The notes beneath the pieces are model-generated. The model worked only from the letters and a program-made list of their open reading frames with translations, was not told the DNA's origin and did no database searches. A DNA stretch of 48,232 bases from a virus, in the IMG/VR virus record IMGVR_UViG_3300035670_000339, positions 1-48,232 of that record; one strand, given 5' to 3'. Within the stretch, counting starts at the first letter, position 1; every line of letters begins with the position of its first letter. Made by a program: the position numbers and the translations under genes. Positions 1 to 5,994 of the stretch are shown piece by piece.

Positions 1-248
1 TCTGAGGCTTCAAGGCTTGTTATTATTCTACGTATGGTCATTATAGACCAGAATGGAAATTGTTTTTGCCAATCATCGTAGGTATTGTATGTCCAGTAAT
101 GACCATCGTGGTAATTTTTGTTGGCTTTTGTATTAATTTGTATCCAGTAATTAATCTGTTGTAATACTATAGCCTCATTTAAGCCTATTATCTCTGCAAG
201 GTCAACATTAATTACTAGCGGTTGCCTTGTAAATAAGTATTTGCTCAC
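1..248 (-). CDS. Replication-initiator-like HTH protein, 5' part (runs off window)
   Basis: The reverse strand reads MSKYLFTRQPLVINVDLAE and continues through LNEAIVLQQINYWI, DGHYWTYNTYDDWQKQFPFWS and TIRRIITSLE up to base 1. This is the winged-helix N-terminal domain found in many Firmicute phage, plasmid and ICE replication-initiator-like proteins (family assignment from memory of the motif). The start is GTG at 248, with GTAGGAGT upstream. The remainder appears to be at 48120-48232, so the gene spans the ends of the window. The phage also has a separate replisome organiser and helicase, so this gene may be a second replication or regulatory protein. The longer related proteins I recall suggest that this copy is shortened. 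Confidence 0.75.
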   Translation of the reverse strand, partial: MSKYLFTRQPLVINVDLAEIIGLNEAIVLQQINYWIQINTKANKNYHDGHYWTYNTYDDWQKQFPFWSIMTIRRIITSLEAS

Positions 249-256
249 GCTTTATC

Positions 257-280
257 ACTCCTACAAAATAAAATAGGAGT
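257..280 (-). promoter_or_regulatory. Hairpin masking the ribosome site of the initiator-like gene
   Basis: ACTCCTA (257-263) and TAGGAGT (274-280) are perfect inverted repeats. On the reverse-strand transcript the second arm contains the Shine-Dalgarno sequence of the GTG start at 248, so folding would hide it. A second small stem, GGCGG/CCGCC (about 282-298), lies just upstream. This suggests translational control; the regulating factor is unknown. Confidence 0.5.
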
Positions 281-360
281 GGGCGGTTCTTATCCGCCAA
301 ACTCCGGACCGTAGCCCAATTTTTGGTCTATGGCTTCTAGCAATCTTTTGATTATACAAA

Positions 361-392
361 AAGGCTTAACCAGTTTTAGCCGGCTAAGCCTT
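361..392 (-). terminator. Attenuator-like hairpin in the initiator leader
   Basis: AAGGCTTA (361-368) pairs with TAAGCCTT (385-392), and CC/GG extends the stem past one mismatch. On the reverse strand the stem is followed by TTTGTATAAT. No reverse-strand gene lies upstream, so it falls between the candidate promoter at 455-483 and the GTG start at 248. That position fits transcription attenuation in a leader of about 200 nt. Confidence 0.45.
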
Positions 393-454
393 CTCGCATA
401 AAAGAAAAGAGGTATTAAGAAGAAGAACACGGGATTACATTGTTTGCTAATTAT

Positions 455-483
455 ATTATATACCTTGACAAAAGCTTTGAAAA
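455..483 (-). promoter_or_regulatory. Candidate promoter for the initiator-like gene
   Basis: On the reverse strand TATAAT (455-460) is preceded by TTTTCA (478-483) with a 17-bp spacer. The -10 box is perfect and the -35 box is weak. The rest of 249-660 holds the leader hairpins, an 8-bp inverted repeat at 557-585 and the forward promoter at 606-634; I see no gene in it. Confidence 0.45.
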
Positions 484-556
484 GAGGGGTTTTAGGTCGA
501 TTTTTGGTCGGATTTAAGATAAATTATACTATATATGCTATATCTGTTTAGCAATG

Positions 557-585
557 TTATACAATATGCACAAAAAGTTGTATAA
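557..585. repeat. Inverted repeat TTATACAA/TTGTATAA
   Basis: Perfect 8-bp arms at 557-564 and 578-585 are separated by 13 bases. The repeat lies between the divergent promoters at 455-483 and 606-634, so it could be a shared regulator site. No binding protein can be assigned from sequence. Confidence 0.4.
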
Positions 586-605
586 ATCTTTGTGAAATAT
601 TACTA

Positions 606-634
606 TTGTATATCGTCGTTAACGGTGATATACT
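606..634 (+). promoter_or_regulatory. Promoter with embedded operator-like palindrome
   Basis: TTGTAT (606-611) and TATACT (629-634) are 17 bp apart. A 22-bp near-palindrome, ATATC-GTC-GTTAAC-GGT-GATAT (610-631), fills the spacer and overlaps the -10 box, a classic repressor site. The ribbon-helix-helix product of 1106-1441 in the same operon is the obvious candidate autorepressor (inference). Confidence 0.6.
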
Positions 635-685
635 AAATATAGAGGGTGAGGAAATCCCCACAATATGAAAAGGAGAGTGTTGGAA

Positions 686-1084
686 ATGAAGATTATCAAT
701 TATGGAAAGGTAAATGATTTAAGATTATTTGCAATTGTTACGGAAGATGGTATATACCCATTAACAAAATCAGATTTGGAATTCCAAAAGCCCGATATAC
801 AAATTAATTACGATAGCGGTGTTTATCCATCGATTACAAATCTCGCACAATATATATGTGACACGGTTTATATTAATAATATTAAGGAGAGTGTTAAGAT
901 GATAACTAAAATTGCGGAATGGAAGCAAGTAGTAAAGGGATATAAAGGGTCTTTAGAAATCGAACAAAACGGAAGACGCAGAATAATTTATGCCACAAAA
1001 GAAGAAATTGAAAAGGCAAAAAAAGAATACCCAAACGCACAATATGAACTGATAGATGCGCTAAAATATTCCGGAACATATTAG
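686..1084 (+). CDS. Unrecognised protein, attP-proximal operon
   Basis: I do not recognise this 132-residue protein. It starts MKIINYGKVNDLRLFAIV and has a charged C-terminal half with GRRRIIYATKEEIEKAKKE. I chose ATG 686 because AAGGAGAG lies about 9 bases upstream; an in-frame ATG at 665 is possible but worse placed. It is first in a two-gene operon with the RHH gene, between attP and the initiator-like gene. That would place it at the attR end of the prophage, where lysogeny-expressed cargo genes are common. Confidence 0.6.
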   Translation: MKIINYGKVNDLRLFAIVTEDGIYPLTKSDLEFQKPDIQINYDSGVYPSITNLAQYICDTVYINNIKESVKMITKIAEWKQVVKGYKGSLEIEQNGRRRIIYATKEEIEKAKKEYPNAQYELIDALKYSGTY

Positions 1085-1105
1085 AGTATAAAGGAGGTAT
1101 AAACA

Positions 1106-1441
1106 ATGGCAAAAAGCATGATAGCCGTAAGGTTAGACAAGGAAATTATCGAAAAAATAGAGTCGTTGTCTCTGGAAGGCAACGTGTCGCAATGGATAAG
1201 GTTGTTAATCCAGAAAGAATTTGAAAGGCTACAAAAAGAGGAGGAAATTATAATGAAAAAAATATATGCTGACTGGAGAAACGTTTCAGAGAAAATGTTG
1301 GAAGATGGTATGAATGGTAGTATAGATTGTGGGGAATCAAAAGTAAGAGAAGACTTTGCAAACTTCGCTGGGATAGAAGAAATAAGTTTTGAAGAAATGT
1401 TAGAGTTGGAAAAAGATTATACAAAAAATGAAACAAAATAA
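1106..1441 (+). CDS. Ribbon-helix-helix (CopG/Arc-like) DNA-binding protein
   Basis: Residues 1-45 (MAKSMIAVRLDKEIIEKIESL and onward, through VSQWIRLLIQKEF) show the short beta strand plus two helices of RHH repressors or antitoxins. The acidic C-terminal half is not recognised. AAAGGAGG precedes ATG 1106. A second strong ribosome site, GAGGAGG, lies before in-frame ATG 1253 (codon 50), so a separate 62-residue C-terminal protein may also be made. It is the second gene of the operon from the promoter at 606, which it may autoregulate through the palindrome at 610-631. No obvious toxin partner is recognised. Confidence 0.65.
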   Translation: MAKSMIAVRLDKEIIEKIESLSLEGNVSQWIRLLIQKEFERLQKEEEIIMKKIYADWRNVSEKMLEDGMNGSIDCGESKVREDFANFAGIEEISFEEMLELEKDYTKNETK

Positions 1442-1459
1442 AGACTTGAGAAAGAAGAA

Positions 1460-1487
1460 AAGCCCCTTAAATAGGGGCTTATTTTTT
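1460..1487 (+). terminator. Intrinsic terminator after the RHH operon
   Basis: AAGCCCCT (1460-1467) pairs perfectly with AGGGGCTT (1473-1480) across a 5-base loop and is followed by ATTTTTT. It closes the operon before the attachment site. Confidence 0.85.
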
Positions 1488-1521
1488 ACCACCATTTCCA
1501 CCACCATTTTACCACCATTTT
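1486..1521. repeat. Left arm-type repeats of attP
   Basis: Three copies of a TTACCACCATTT-like motif lie at 1486-1497, about 1500-1510 (first two bases differ) and 1509-1521. Two more lie at 1686-1698 and 1698-1709 on the other side of the tRNA-derived core. Adjacent copies are about 12 bp apart, near one helical turn. Direct repeats on both sides of a core are typical arm-binding sites for the N-terminal domain of tyrosine integrases. Confidence 0.7.
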
Positions 1522-1570
1522 AAGTTTAATAGACTTATAACATAGCTATAACAAAGCTTTTGCAAAACAT

Positions 1571-1620
1571 GCACATGACTTTTAATCATGGTGTCCCGCG
1601 TTCGAGTCGCGGATGGCTCA
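1571..1620 (+). other. attP: attP core: 3' end of a tRNA-Lys(TTT) gene
   Basis: This 50-bp segment contains the 5-bp anticodon stem CATGA/TCATG around CTTTTAA (anticodon TTT), a complete T arm CCGCG-TTCGAGT-CGCGG and the 3' acceptor strand ATGGCTC plus discriminator A. The D arm and 5' acceptor strand are absent upstream, so it is not a functional tRNA gene. This is the expected structure of a phage attP that restores the 3' end of a host tRNA-Lys gene upon integration. Arm repeats and an integrase gene flank it. Confidence 0.85.
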
Positions 1621-1637
1621 GTCTCTTATAAATAAAG

Positions 1638-1668
1638 CATCTTCAGAATCGGTGAGGATGTTTTTTTT
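1638..1668 (+). terminator. Phage-carried terminator for the recreated tRNA
   Basis: CATCTTCA (1638-1645) pairs with TGAGGATG (1653-1660), including one G-U pair, and is followed by eight T. It lies 17 bases after the tRNA acceptor end. After integration it would terminate the rebuilt tRNA-Lys transcript and shield the opposing integrase gene. Confidence 0.75.
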
Positions 1669-1685
1669 ATATCTTTTTAGGCTAT

Positions 1686-1709
1686 TTACCACCATTTTTA
1701 CCACCATTT
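1686..1709. repeat. Right arm-type repeats of attP
   Basis: TTACCACCATTTT (1686-1698) and TTACCACCATTTC (1698-1709) are in the same orientation as the three left copies. The last copy reaches the stop codon region of the integrase gene, so integrase and its sites are physically joined. Confidence 0.7.
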
Positions 1710-2833
1710 CAGATTTTAAAGGCATTTTTCAGCTTCTCCATTTCCTGTTTTTTCTTTTCTGGCAGCACATGGGAATATATCTCTGATGTTACTTGCATGG
1801 TTGAATGCCCTAGTAAATCCTGCATTATTTTCATATCTATCCCATTTTCTAAGCCTGCCGTTGCAAAAGTATGCCTGAGCCAGTGTAGATTTATCTTATC
1901 TATTCCGGCATTTTTTAGAAATGTATGGAAATATTTTGTGAAATTCCGGGGATTAATAGGCTTGCCGTCCTTGCTACAGAATATATAACTATTGTCAGCA
2001 TATTCCGCACATTCCAGTTTTTCTATATTTTGTTTATGCTTATGTAGCTTCAATCTCTGGATGGTATCATCAAGCAGCGGTATTATTCTTTGCTTATTAT
2101 TCTTTGTTGTACCTTCTGTATTGGCATATTTCCCCACCTTATCAGCGTCAAATATCTTTATCCGGTTCAGGCTCTTGTCCACATTTAATAATTTCTGTTT
2201 CCAGGCTATATCTTGCCATTTTAGGCTTAATAATTCGCCTCTCCGTATGCCTGTGCTAAGCATAAGATGAAATGCCACACCTAAACGGTGTTGTGATAAT
2301 GCTTTTATAAGTGTATGCCTCTGAGACGCGCTTAAAACGTCTACGGTACACTTTTTAGTTTTGGGAATGATAATATATTCGGCAGGGTTTTTTGATAGCA
2401 TATCGACGCGTACAGCGTGGGACAAACTCATCTTGGTAATTGTTGCAGTTAGTTGTGCATTTCTTGTATTTCCCAACTTATTTATTATTGCTTGTATAGT
2501 ATGATTCTTAAGCTCCTCCATCTTAATATGCCCTAATTCAGGCTTAATATATAGCCTTATTATCCTTTCGTACTGCTCAAAGGTGAGCGGCTTAATCTTG
2601 TTATGCTTATACGTCCAAAGCCATATGTCAAGCCATTCATCAAATTTAAGCTTGCAGGGTTCCCTATGAGTACCAAGTGTTATTTCTGCGGTAATTTTCT
2701 TAAGCCTTTCCTTTATTTCAGCTTCCGTCTTGCCGTAGATACTTTTCTTTTTACCGTCTAATCGATATATACCTTCCCAACTTCCATCCGTGCGTTGTCT
2801 TATAGTTCCTTGTCCGTGTCCTCTCTTTTTCAT
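1709..2833 (-). CDS. int: Tyrosine-family site-specific integrase
   Basis: This 374-residue integrase catalyses recombination between attP and the host tRNA-Lys gene. Residues 1-50 form an AP2-like arm-binding domain (GSWEGIYRLDGKKKSIYGKT). Residues about 60-150 are the SAM-like core-binding domain. The catalytic domain carries Arg197 in TGIRRGELL, HWLRH (His317, Arg320), LLGH (His343) and the nucleophile Tyr353 in SEIYSH. ATG 2833 is chosen because GGAGG sits 8 bases upstream; an upstream TTG at 2860 would overlap a terminator. It reads toward attP, the usual arrangement in tRNA-integrating phages. Confidence 0.95.
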   Translation of the reverse strand: MKKRGHGQGTIRQRTDGSWEGIYRLDGKKKSIYGKTEAEIKERLKKITAEITLGTHREPCKLKFDEWLDIWLWTYKHNKIKPLTFEQYERIIRLYIKPELGHIKMEELKNHTIQAIINKLGNTRNAQLTATITKMSLSHAVRVDMLSKNPAEYIIIPKTKKCTVDVLSASQRHTLIKALSQHRLGVAFHLMLSTGIRRGELLSLKWQDIAWKQKLLNVDKSLNRIKIFDADKVGKYANTEGTTKNNKQRIIPLLDDTIQRLKLHKHKQNIEKLECAEYADNSYIFCSKDGKPINPRNFTKYFHTFLKNAGIDKINLHWLRHTFATAGLENGIDMKIMQDLLGHSTMQVTSEIYSHVLPEKKKQEMEKLKNAFKI

Positions 2834-2858
2834 CTGTATTTCCTCCTCTCTTGTATAC

Positions 2859-2879
2859 AAAAAAAGCCTTTTCAGGCTT
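2859..2879 (-). terminator. Terminator between membrane genes and integrase
   Basis: On the reverse strand AAGCCT-GAAA-AGGCTT (2864-2879) is followed by a T run. It overlaps the stop codon of the 34-residue gene (2878-2982) and lies upstream of int. It would limit read-through from the promoter at 3378-3405 into int, making integrase expression depend on antitermination or another promoter. Confidence 0.7.
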
Positions 2880-2982
2880 AATCGTATCCAAATAGCTTTA
2901 ATATTCCGCTTACGAGTATTAATGCTATTACAATGTAAAAAACTAGCTTAAATTGTGCTTTGTAGTATTTTTTAACTAACAT
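2878..2982 (-). CDS. 34-residue single-pass membrane peptide
   Basis: ATG 2982 is preceded by AGAGGAG and encodes MLVKKYYKAQFKLVFYIVI followed by ALILVSGILKLFGYD. A basic N-terminus leads into one hydrophobic helix (about residues 12-30). It is the last gene of the lysogeny-side operon with the 2-TM protein at 2986-3323. No family is recognised. Confidence 0.5.
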   Translation of the reverse strand: MLVKKYYKAQFKLVFYIVIALILVSGILKLFGYD

Positions 2983-2985
2983 ATG

Positions 2986-3323
2986 TTACTCCTCTTTGGG
3001 AATTGTTTTGTTATTGTTGCGATGATTTAAAGCTATTAATAAAAGTATTAATATTATTAAGCTTATAATAACAAATGTTATATATAGTTTATAATCAATA
3101 AAATATGCGTACCAATGTATAGGCATAGTCCCACGATTAATTTCGCATGTAAAATCACGCCATATGGGATAAAATTTTAATTCCTTTCCAAAATCTGGTG
3201 TGTCGAATTGAACTTCATAGCTTGTAGTAACCCTATATGCTCTCATAGGCATATAAAATGCCGTACATATACTAAGCATTAATATATATATATAGCAATT
3301 ACTATTTTTTGCTTATAATTCAT
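2986..3323 (-). pseudogene. Two-TM membrane protein split by a (TA)6 frameshift
   Basis: ATG 3323, with AGGTGA upstream, starts MNYKQKIVIAIYIY and stops after 14 codons. The next frame opens at MLSICTAFYMPMRAYRVTTS and runs 97 residues with a C-terminal membrane helix (LYITFVIISLIILILLLIAL). The break lies in the dinucleotide run at 3283-3294. Removing one TA unit joins the frames into a 111-residue protein with a helix at each end and a soluble loop of about 50 residues. It lies between int and the repressor, where superinfection-exclusion membrane proteins often occur; that role is only a guess. Alternatives are a sequencing error or phase variation. Confidence 0.6.
3283..3294. repeat. (TA)6 dinucleotide run inside the split membrane gene
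   Basis: Six TA units occur within the coding region. Loss of one unit restores the frame, which fits slipped-strand switching or a sequencing or assembly error. Confidence 0.6.
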
Positions 3324-3359
3324 ATTATCACCTACTTTTGTGCATATTTACCAATCAAA

Positions 3360-3405
3360 ATATGTAAATTTACATATATTATAATTATATTCCAACTTAT
3401 TACAA
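3360..3405 (-). promoter_or_regulatory. Promoter and 18-bp palindromic operator for the membrane operon
   Basis: On the reverse strand TTGTAA (3400-3405) and TATAAT (3378-3383) are 16 bp apart. Immediately downstream, over the expected start point, is the perfect 18-bp palindrome ATATGTAAATTTACATAT (3360-3377). It differs from the CTCAC-type sites of the repressor, implying another regulator. Confidence 0.6.
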
Positions 3406-3637
3406 GTAAAATCCACGAACGGTATCGTTCAGTTCACGAACAACATATGTGTTGCTGTTTGTGCGCTAGAACATACTGTTTAATCTTTGTGCAACATTTT
3501 GTATTGAAACATTTCCACCTCTTTGTTAATATAGCCGTACTAACTTATTATTTATTAGGAGCGTGTGTTTATGCAAAAGATAACTTTACCACCACATATC
3601 GAATACATAATCATAAATGGAGTAAAATATATCAATA
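3406..3637. other. Intergenic stretch between membrane operon and repressor
   Basis: No convincing large gene lies here. It holds small inverted repeats, GAACG-GTAT-CGTTC (around 3418-3431) and CAACA-TATG-TGTTG (around 3442-3455), which may be binding sites. A forward 110-codon frame at 3309-3641 has no ribosome site and an unlikely Cys/His-rich composition, so I leave it out. Confidence 0.5.
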
Positions 3638-3654
3638 TTAATTTTTCTGTTTAA
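3571..3654 (+). CDS. Possible 27-residue peptide antisense to the repressor end
   Basis: ATG 3571 has AGGAG 9 bases upstream and encodes MQKITLPPHIEYIIINGVKY followed by ININFSV. It overlaps the 3' end of the repressor gene by 17 bases on the opposite strand. Only the ribosome site supports it; no promoter is evident. Confidence 0.25.
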   Translation: MQKITLPPHIEYIIINGVKYININFSV

Positions 3655-3985
3655 TAGGTATAGCTGCCTGTATAAGCCCTTTTATATCTTCTGGAGTTAA
3701 AACTTTATCTTTATCGATAGATATTGCATCAATATAGGGCTTTAACTCCTCAGGTATATTTTCATTTTTAATGATTACATTATTTTTAGCATTAGTTAAG
3801 CCAAGTAGATAATCAGTTGTACAACCGAATATTTCAGCTAGTTTGCATATAGTTGCATTATCAGGCTCACGATTGCCTTTTTCATAATTTGTTATAGCAT
3901 TATCATTTACACCAATTTTTTCTCCTAATTCTTTCTGGGTTAAGCCTAATTCCAATCTAAGCTGTTTTATTCTTTTTGCCAACAT
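3638..3985 (-). CDS. CI-like XRE-family phage repressor
   Basis: This 115-residue protein has an N-terminal helix-turn-helix (RIKQLRLELGLTQKELGEKI, then DNAITNYEKGNREPDNATI) of the XRE/Cro-CI family. The C-terminal half is short and lacks a LexA/CI self-cleavage peptidase domain. Induction would therefore need an antirepressor or partner protease rather than RecA-stimulated self-cleavage (inference). AAGGTGA precedes ATG 3985. It diverges from the Cro-like gene across an operator region with four CTCAC-N5-GTGAG sites. Confidence 0.85.
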   Translation of the reverse strand: MLAKRIKQLRLELGLTQKELGEKIGVNDNAITNYEKGNREPDNATICKLAEIFGCTTDYLLGLTNAKNNVIIKNENIPEELKPYIDAISIDKDKVLTPEDIKGLIQAAIPIKQKN

Positions 3986-4015
3986 AAACTAATCACCTTT
4001 TTTTACAAATATTTT

Positions 4016-4126
4016 CTCACACCAAGTGAGATATAACAACTCACAATTTGTTAGTATTTCACAAAAAAACTTCCTCACAATTTGTTAGTATTTACTGTTG
4101 TAATCTCACGTAATGTGAGGTATAAT
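4016..4126. promoter_or_regulatory. Operator/promoter region between repressor and Cro-like gene
   Basis: Four 15-bp sites of form CTCAC-N5-GTGAG occur: 4016-4030 (exact), 4040-4054 and 4074-4088 (identical to each other, right half GTTAG) and 4105-4119 (exact). The rightward promoter is TTGTAA (4098-4103) and TATAAT (4121-4126) with a 17-bp spacer filled by the fourth site, so binding there would shut off the early operon. For the leftward repressor promoter, TTGTTA (4034-4039, reverse) is a possible -35 but no convincing -10 is seen. Confidence 0.8.
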
Positions 4127-4144
4127 ATCATAGGAGGTGGACAA

Positions 4145-4345
4145 GTGAGAACAAAAACATATATTACTACTTACGAATCAGCCCGTCTACGCTCTGGTTA
4201 TGACCGAGAAACAGCTTCAATGTTGTTAGGTATCTCGGAAAGCTATTTAGAAAAAATAGAGTTCCAAATTAAAAAGCCAGGCAGAGAAACGCTGAAAAAA
4301 ATGAGCAAATTATATAAAACAACAATGGATGAACTTTTCGTATAA
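4145..4345 (+). CDS. Cro-like HTH protein
   Basis: A GTG start at 4145 follows AGGAGGTGG by 7 bases and gives 66 residues with a helix-turn-helix (SARLRSGYDRETASMLLGIS, then ESYLEKIEFQIKKPGRETLKKM). Its place just downstream of the rightward promoter and opposite the CI-like gene fits a Cro-type or early antirepressor role. A further exact operator follows at 4365-4379. Confidence 0.75.
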   Translation: MRTKTYITTYESARLRSGYDRETASMLLGISESYLEKIEFQIKKPGRETLKKMSKLYKTTMDELFV

Positions 4346-4660
4346 TATTTTTTTGCTCAAAATACTCACAATTTGTGAGTATGAAACAATTTTCAAAGAA
4401 CCACAGCTATTTTATGAAATTTCCGCAATTGAAACAATGGTAATAATAACCAACTTTTAAGAAGTTTGAACGTAAGCATTTGTGTAATCTGTACAGTTTT
4501 GAAGTAAATATAGCGACAGCGTGACTTGAGATGATGCTAGGCGATGATGGCTTATATAAGCTGAGCCCAAGGCTATGACATGCGATGACCGTAAGCGAGC
4601 GTGTTAGTTGATAGAGTCACAAATTTTATTTTTAAAATATACCAAAGAAGGGAGCTTTTT
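4346..4660 (+). promoter_or_regulatory. 315-bp leader with fifth operator, no gene seen
   Basis: CTCACAATTTGTGAG at 4365-4379 is a perfect copy of the repressor-site consensus, placed after the Cro-like gene. Further on are GCTTATATAAGC (4550-4561, perfect palindrome), several GATGATG/GCGATGA repeats around 4530-4587 and an AT-rich tract before the ribosome site at about 4650. I see no gene. It may be a regulatory leader or a small RNA. Confidence 0.55.
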
Positions 4661-4873
4661 ATGTCTGATAATATATTTGAATTAACAATAAGTAGTGATG
4701 GCGATATTAGCAAAATTGGTTTTGAAACATTATTAGAAGCTCAGAAATATGTTATTAGAAATTATACATTTGATAAGCCTGTATTACATGACTGGAATTA
4801 TTTTGAGGGAATAACGAACGAATATATCATTAAAAAAATTTCTTTAAATTTATCTAAATCTCAGGAGGGCTAA
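4661..4873 (+). CDS. Unrecognised small early protein
   Basis: The 70-residue product starts MSDNIFELTISSDGDISKIG and is acidic with aromatic residues. ATG 4661 has GAAGGGAG about 7-10 bases upstream; an in-frame ATG at 4601 has none. It is the first gene of the forward early operon. Confidence 0.6.
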   Translation: MSDNIFELTISSDGDISKIGFETLLEAQKYVIRNYTFDKPVLHDWNYFEGITNEYIIKKISLNLSKSQEG

Positions 4874-4876
4874 CAA

Positions 4877-5056
4877 ATGAATATTAAAGCTATTCTAGAA
4901 ACAAAAATCGGAGAAATAAGCAATGCAGAGCTAGTTTATGCAGTATCATGCTTAGAAAGTACAGGTCTTATTGCACATATCGATAGCCCACCTGTAATTT
5001 TCGATAGGCTTTCTACTTATATTGACGAATATCGGAGGTGTAGCAATGCAAGCTGA
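4877..5056 (+). CDS. Unrecognised 59-residue early protein
   Basis: ATG 4877 follows AGGAGGGC closely and encodes MNIKAILETKIGEISNAELV, ending in RRCSNAS. It overlaps the start of the next gene (5046) by 11 bases, the tight packing seen throughout this operon. No family is recognised. Confidence 0.6.
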   Translation: MNIKAILETKIGEISNAELVYAVSCLESTGLIAHIDSPPVIFDRLSTYIDEYRRCSNAS

Positions 5057-5204
5057 TTATATTGTGCGTGTTGCCTCTTGCTTATTACTAGGCTTGATAG
5101 GCGTTTATATTTTGCTTAAAGAAACAATCATAGAAGAGGAGGTTGAAGAAATTGATAATGATGAATATGGAATCCTTGAAGGATATAAAAGCAGAAGAAA
5201 TTGA
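5046..5204 (+). CDS. 52-residue single-pass membrane protein
   Basis: ATG 5046 follows GGAGGTG and encodes MQADYIVRVASCLLLGLIGV, then YILLKETIIEEEVEE. One hydrophobic helix (residues about 6-25) is followed by a very acidic tail. No family is recognised. Confidence 0.6.
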   Translation: MQADYIVRVASCLLLGLIGVYILLKETIIEEEVEEIDNDEYGILEGYKSRRN

Positions 5205-5430
5205 TTTAAGCCGTATGATTATAACTTTTGTTATGGCTACAGGAGAAGAAATTGAGATATTGACAACAAAAGAACACGGAAGAGCAATAGTTGAAACGCT
5301 TGAAAAAGTGTGTATACATGAGTCGGAATGGTATCAGAATTTGGACAAGCGAATTGATGAGCTTGAAATTAAACTTGATGCTCTCGAAGGCAATGTTACA
5401 GATGATTTATCTTTTAGAATAGCAATATAA
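5152..5430 (+). CDS. Unrecognised early protein with C-terminal coiled coil
   Basis: The product is about 92 residues and ends with a heptad-like segment (NLDKRIDELEIKLDALEGNV). TTG 5152 is 10 bases from AGAGGAGG; ATG 5158 is the alternative. The gene overlaps its upstream neighbour by more than 40 bases. No function is recognised. Confidence 0.5.
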   Translation: MIMMNMESLKDIKAEEIDLSRMIITFVMATGEEIEILTTKEHGRAIVETLEKVCIHESEWYQNLDKRIDELEIKLDALEGNVTDDLSFRIAI

Positions 5431-5447
5431 AAAGGAGGATGCTTTAT

Positions 5448-5981
5448 ATGGATAACTTAGCACTTAAAATTATTGATGAAATGCAAGACGGAACATCGTT
5501 TGTAATTGACAGCGATTCCAAAGCAGAATGGGCAATTAAGAAATTACAGGAAGAAACAGCCGAAACACAAAGAATGATTAACGTTTGCGACACCTTCATA
5601 TCTGAGTATCAGTTTAAAAAGCAAAAGGAACTTGAACATCTTGAAACAAGGACTTTCTTTTTAAAACAACAGCTACGGGAGTATTTTGAAAGAGTACCGC
5701 ATAAAGTTACGAAAACGCAGGAAACATACACATTGCCATCGGGTAAGCTTAAATTAAAAATTAAGGAGCCTGAATTTATTCGAGATGAAAAAGTCCTGGG
5801 TAAATGGCTTGAAACTAACAATTATCTTAATTACTACGAAATTGTAATAAAGCCCAAATGGGCTGAATTAAAGAAATGTGTAGAAATATCCGGTGATAAG
5901 GTAGTTGATGCCGAAAGTGGACTCTTAATAGAAGGTGTAATAGTTAAGCAACGTGAGAATGAATTTGAAATCGAATTTTAA
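5448..5981 (+). CDS. Gam-like host-nuclease inhibitor
   Basis: The 177-residue product has the layout of the Mu Gam-like family: a long helical coiled-coil N-terminal half (WAIKKLQEETAETQRMINVC), then TYTLPSGKLKLKIKEPEF, and a C-terminal region ending in LIEGVIVKQRENEFEIEF. Family members bind double-stranded DNA ends and block RecBCD/AddAB-type nucleases. It precedes the DUF669-like gene, a common recombination/replication pairing. ATG 5448 is preferred over 5439 because the latter abuts the AAAAGGAGG site. Confidence 0.75.
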   Translation: MDNLALKIIDEMQDGTSFVIDSDSKAEWAIKKLQEETAETQRMINVCDTFISEYQFKKQKELEHLETRTFFLKQQLREYFERVPHKVTKTQETYTLPSGKLKLKIKEPEFIRDEKVLGKWLETNNYLNYYEIVIKPKWAELKKCVEISGDKVVDAESGLLIEGVIVKQRENEFEIEF

Positions 5982-5994
5982 GGAGGAATTAACA

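Noticed and set aside
463-468. Forward TTGACA as a promoter -35 box
   Set aside because: No acceptable -10 box occurs 16-18 bases downstream (the region is G-rich).
1571-1620. Functional tRNA-Lys gene
   Set aside because: The D arm and the 5' acceptor strand are missing, so only the 3' part used as attachment core is present.
1797-2270. Forward frames opposite the integrase
   Set aside because: They lack ribosome sites and lie antisense to a well-supported integrase.
3309-3641. Forward 110-codon frame between membrane operon and repressor
   Set aside because: No ribosome site, Cys/His/Ile-rich unlikely composition, and it overlaps promoter elements of the reverse-strand operon.
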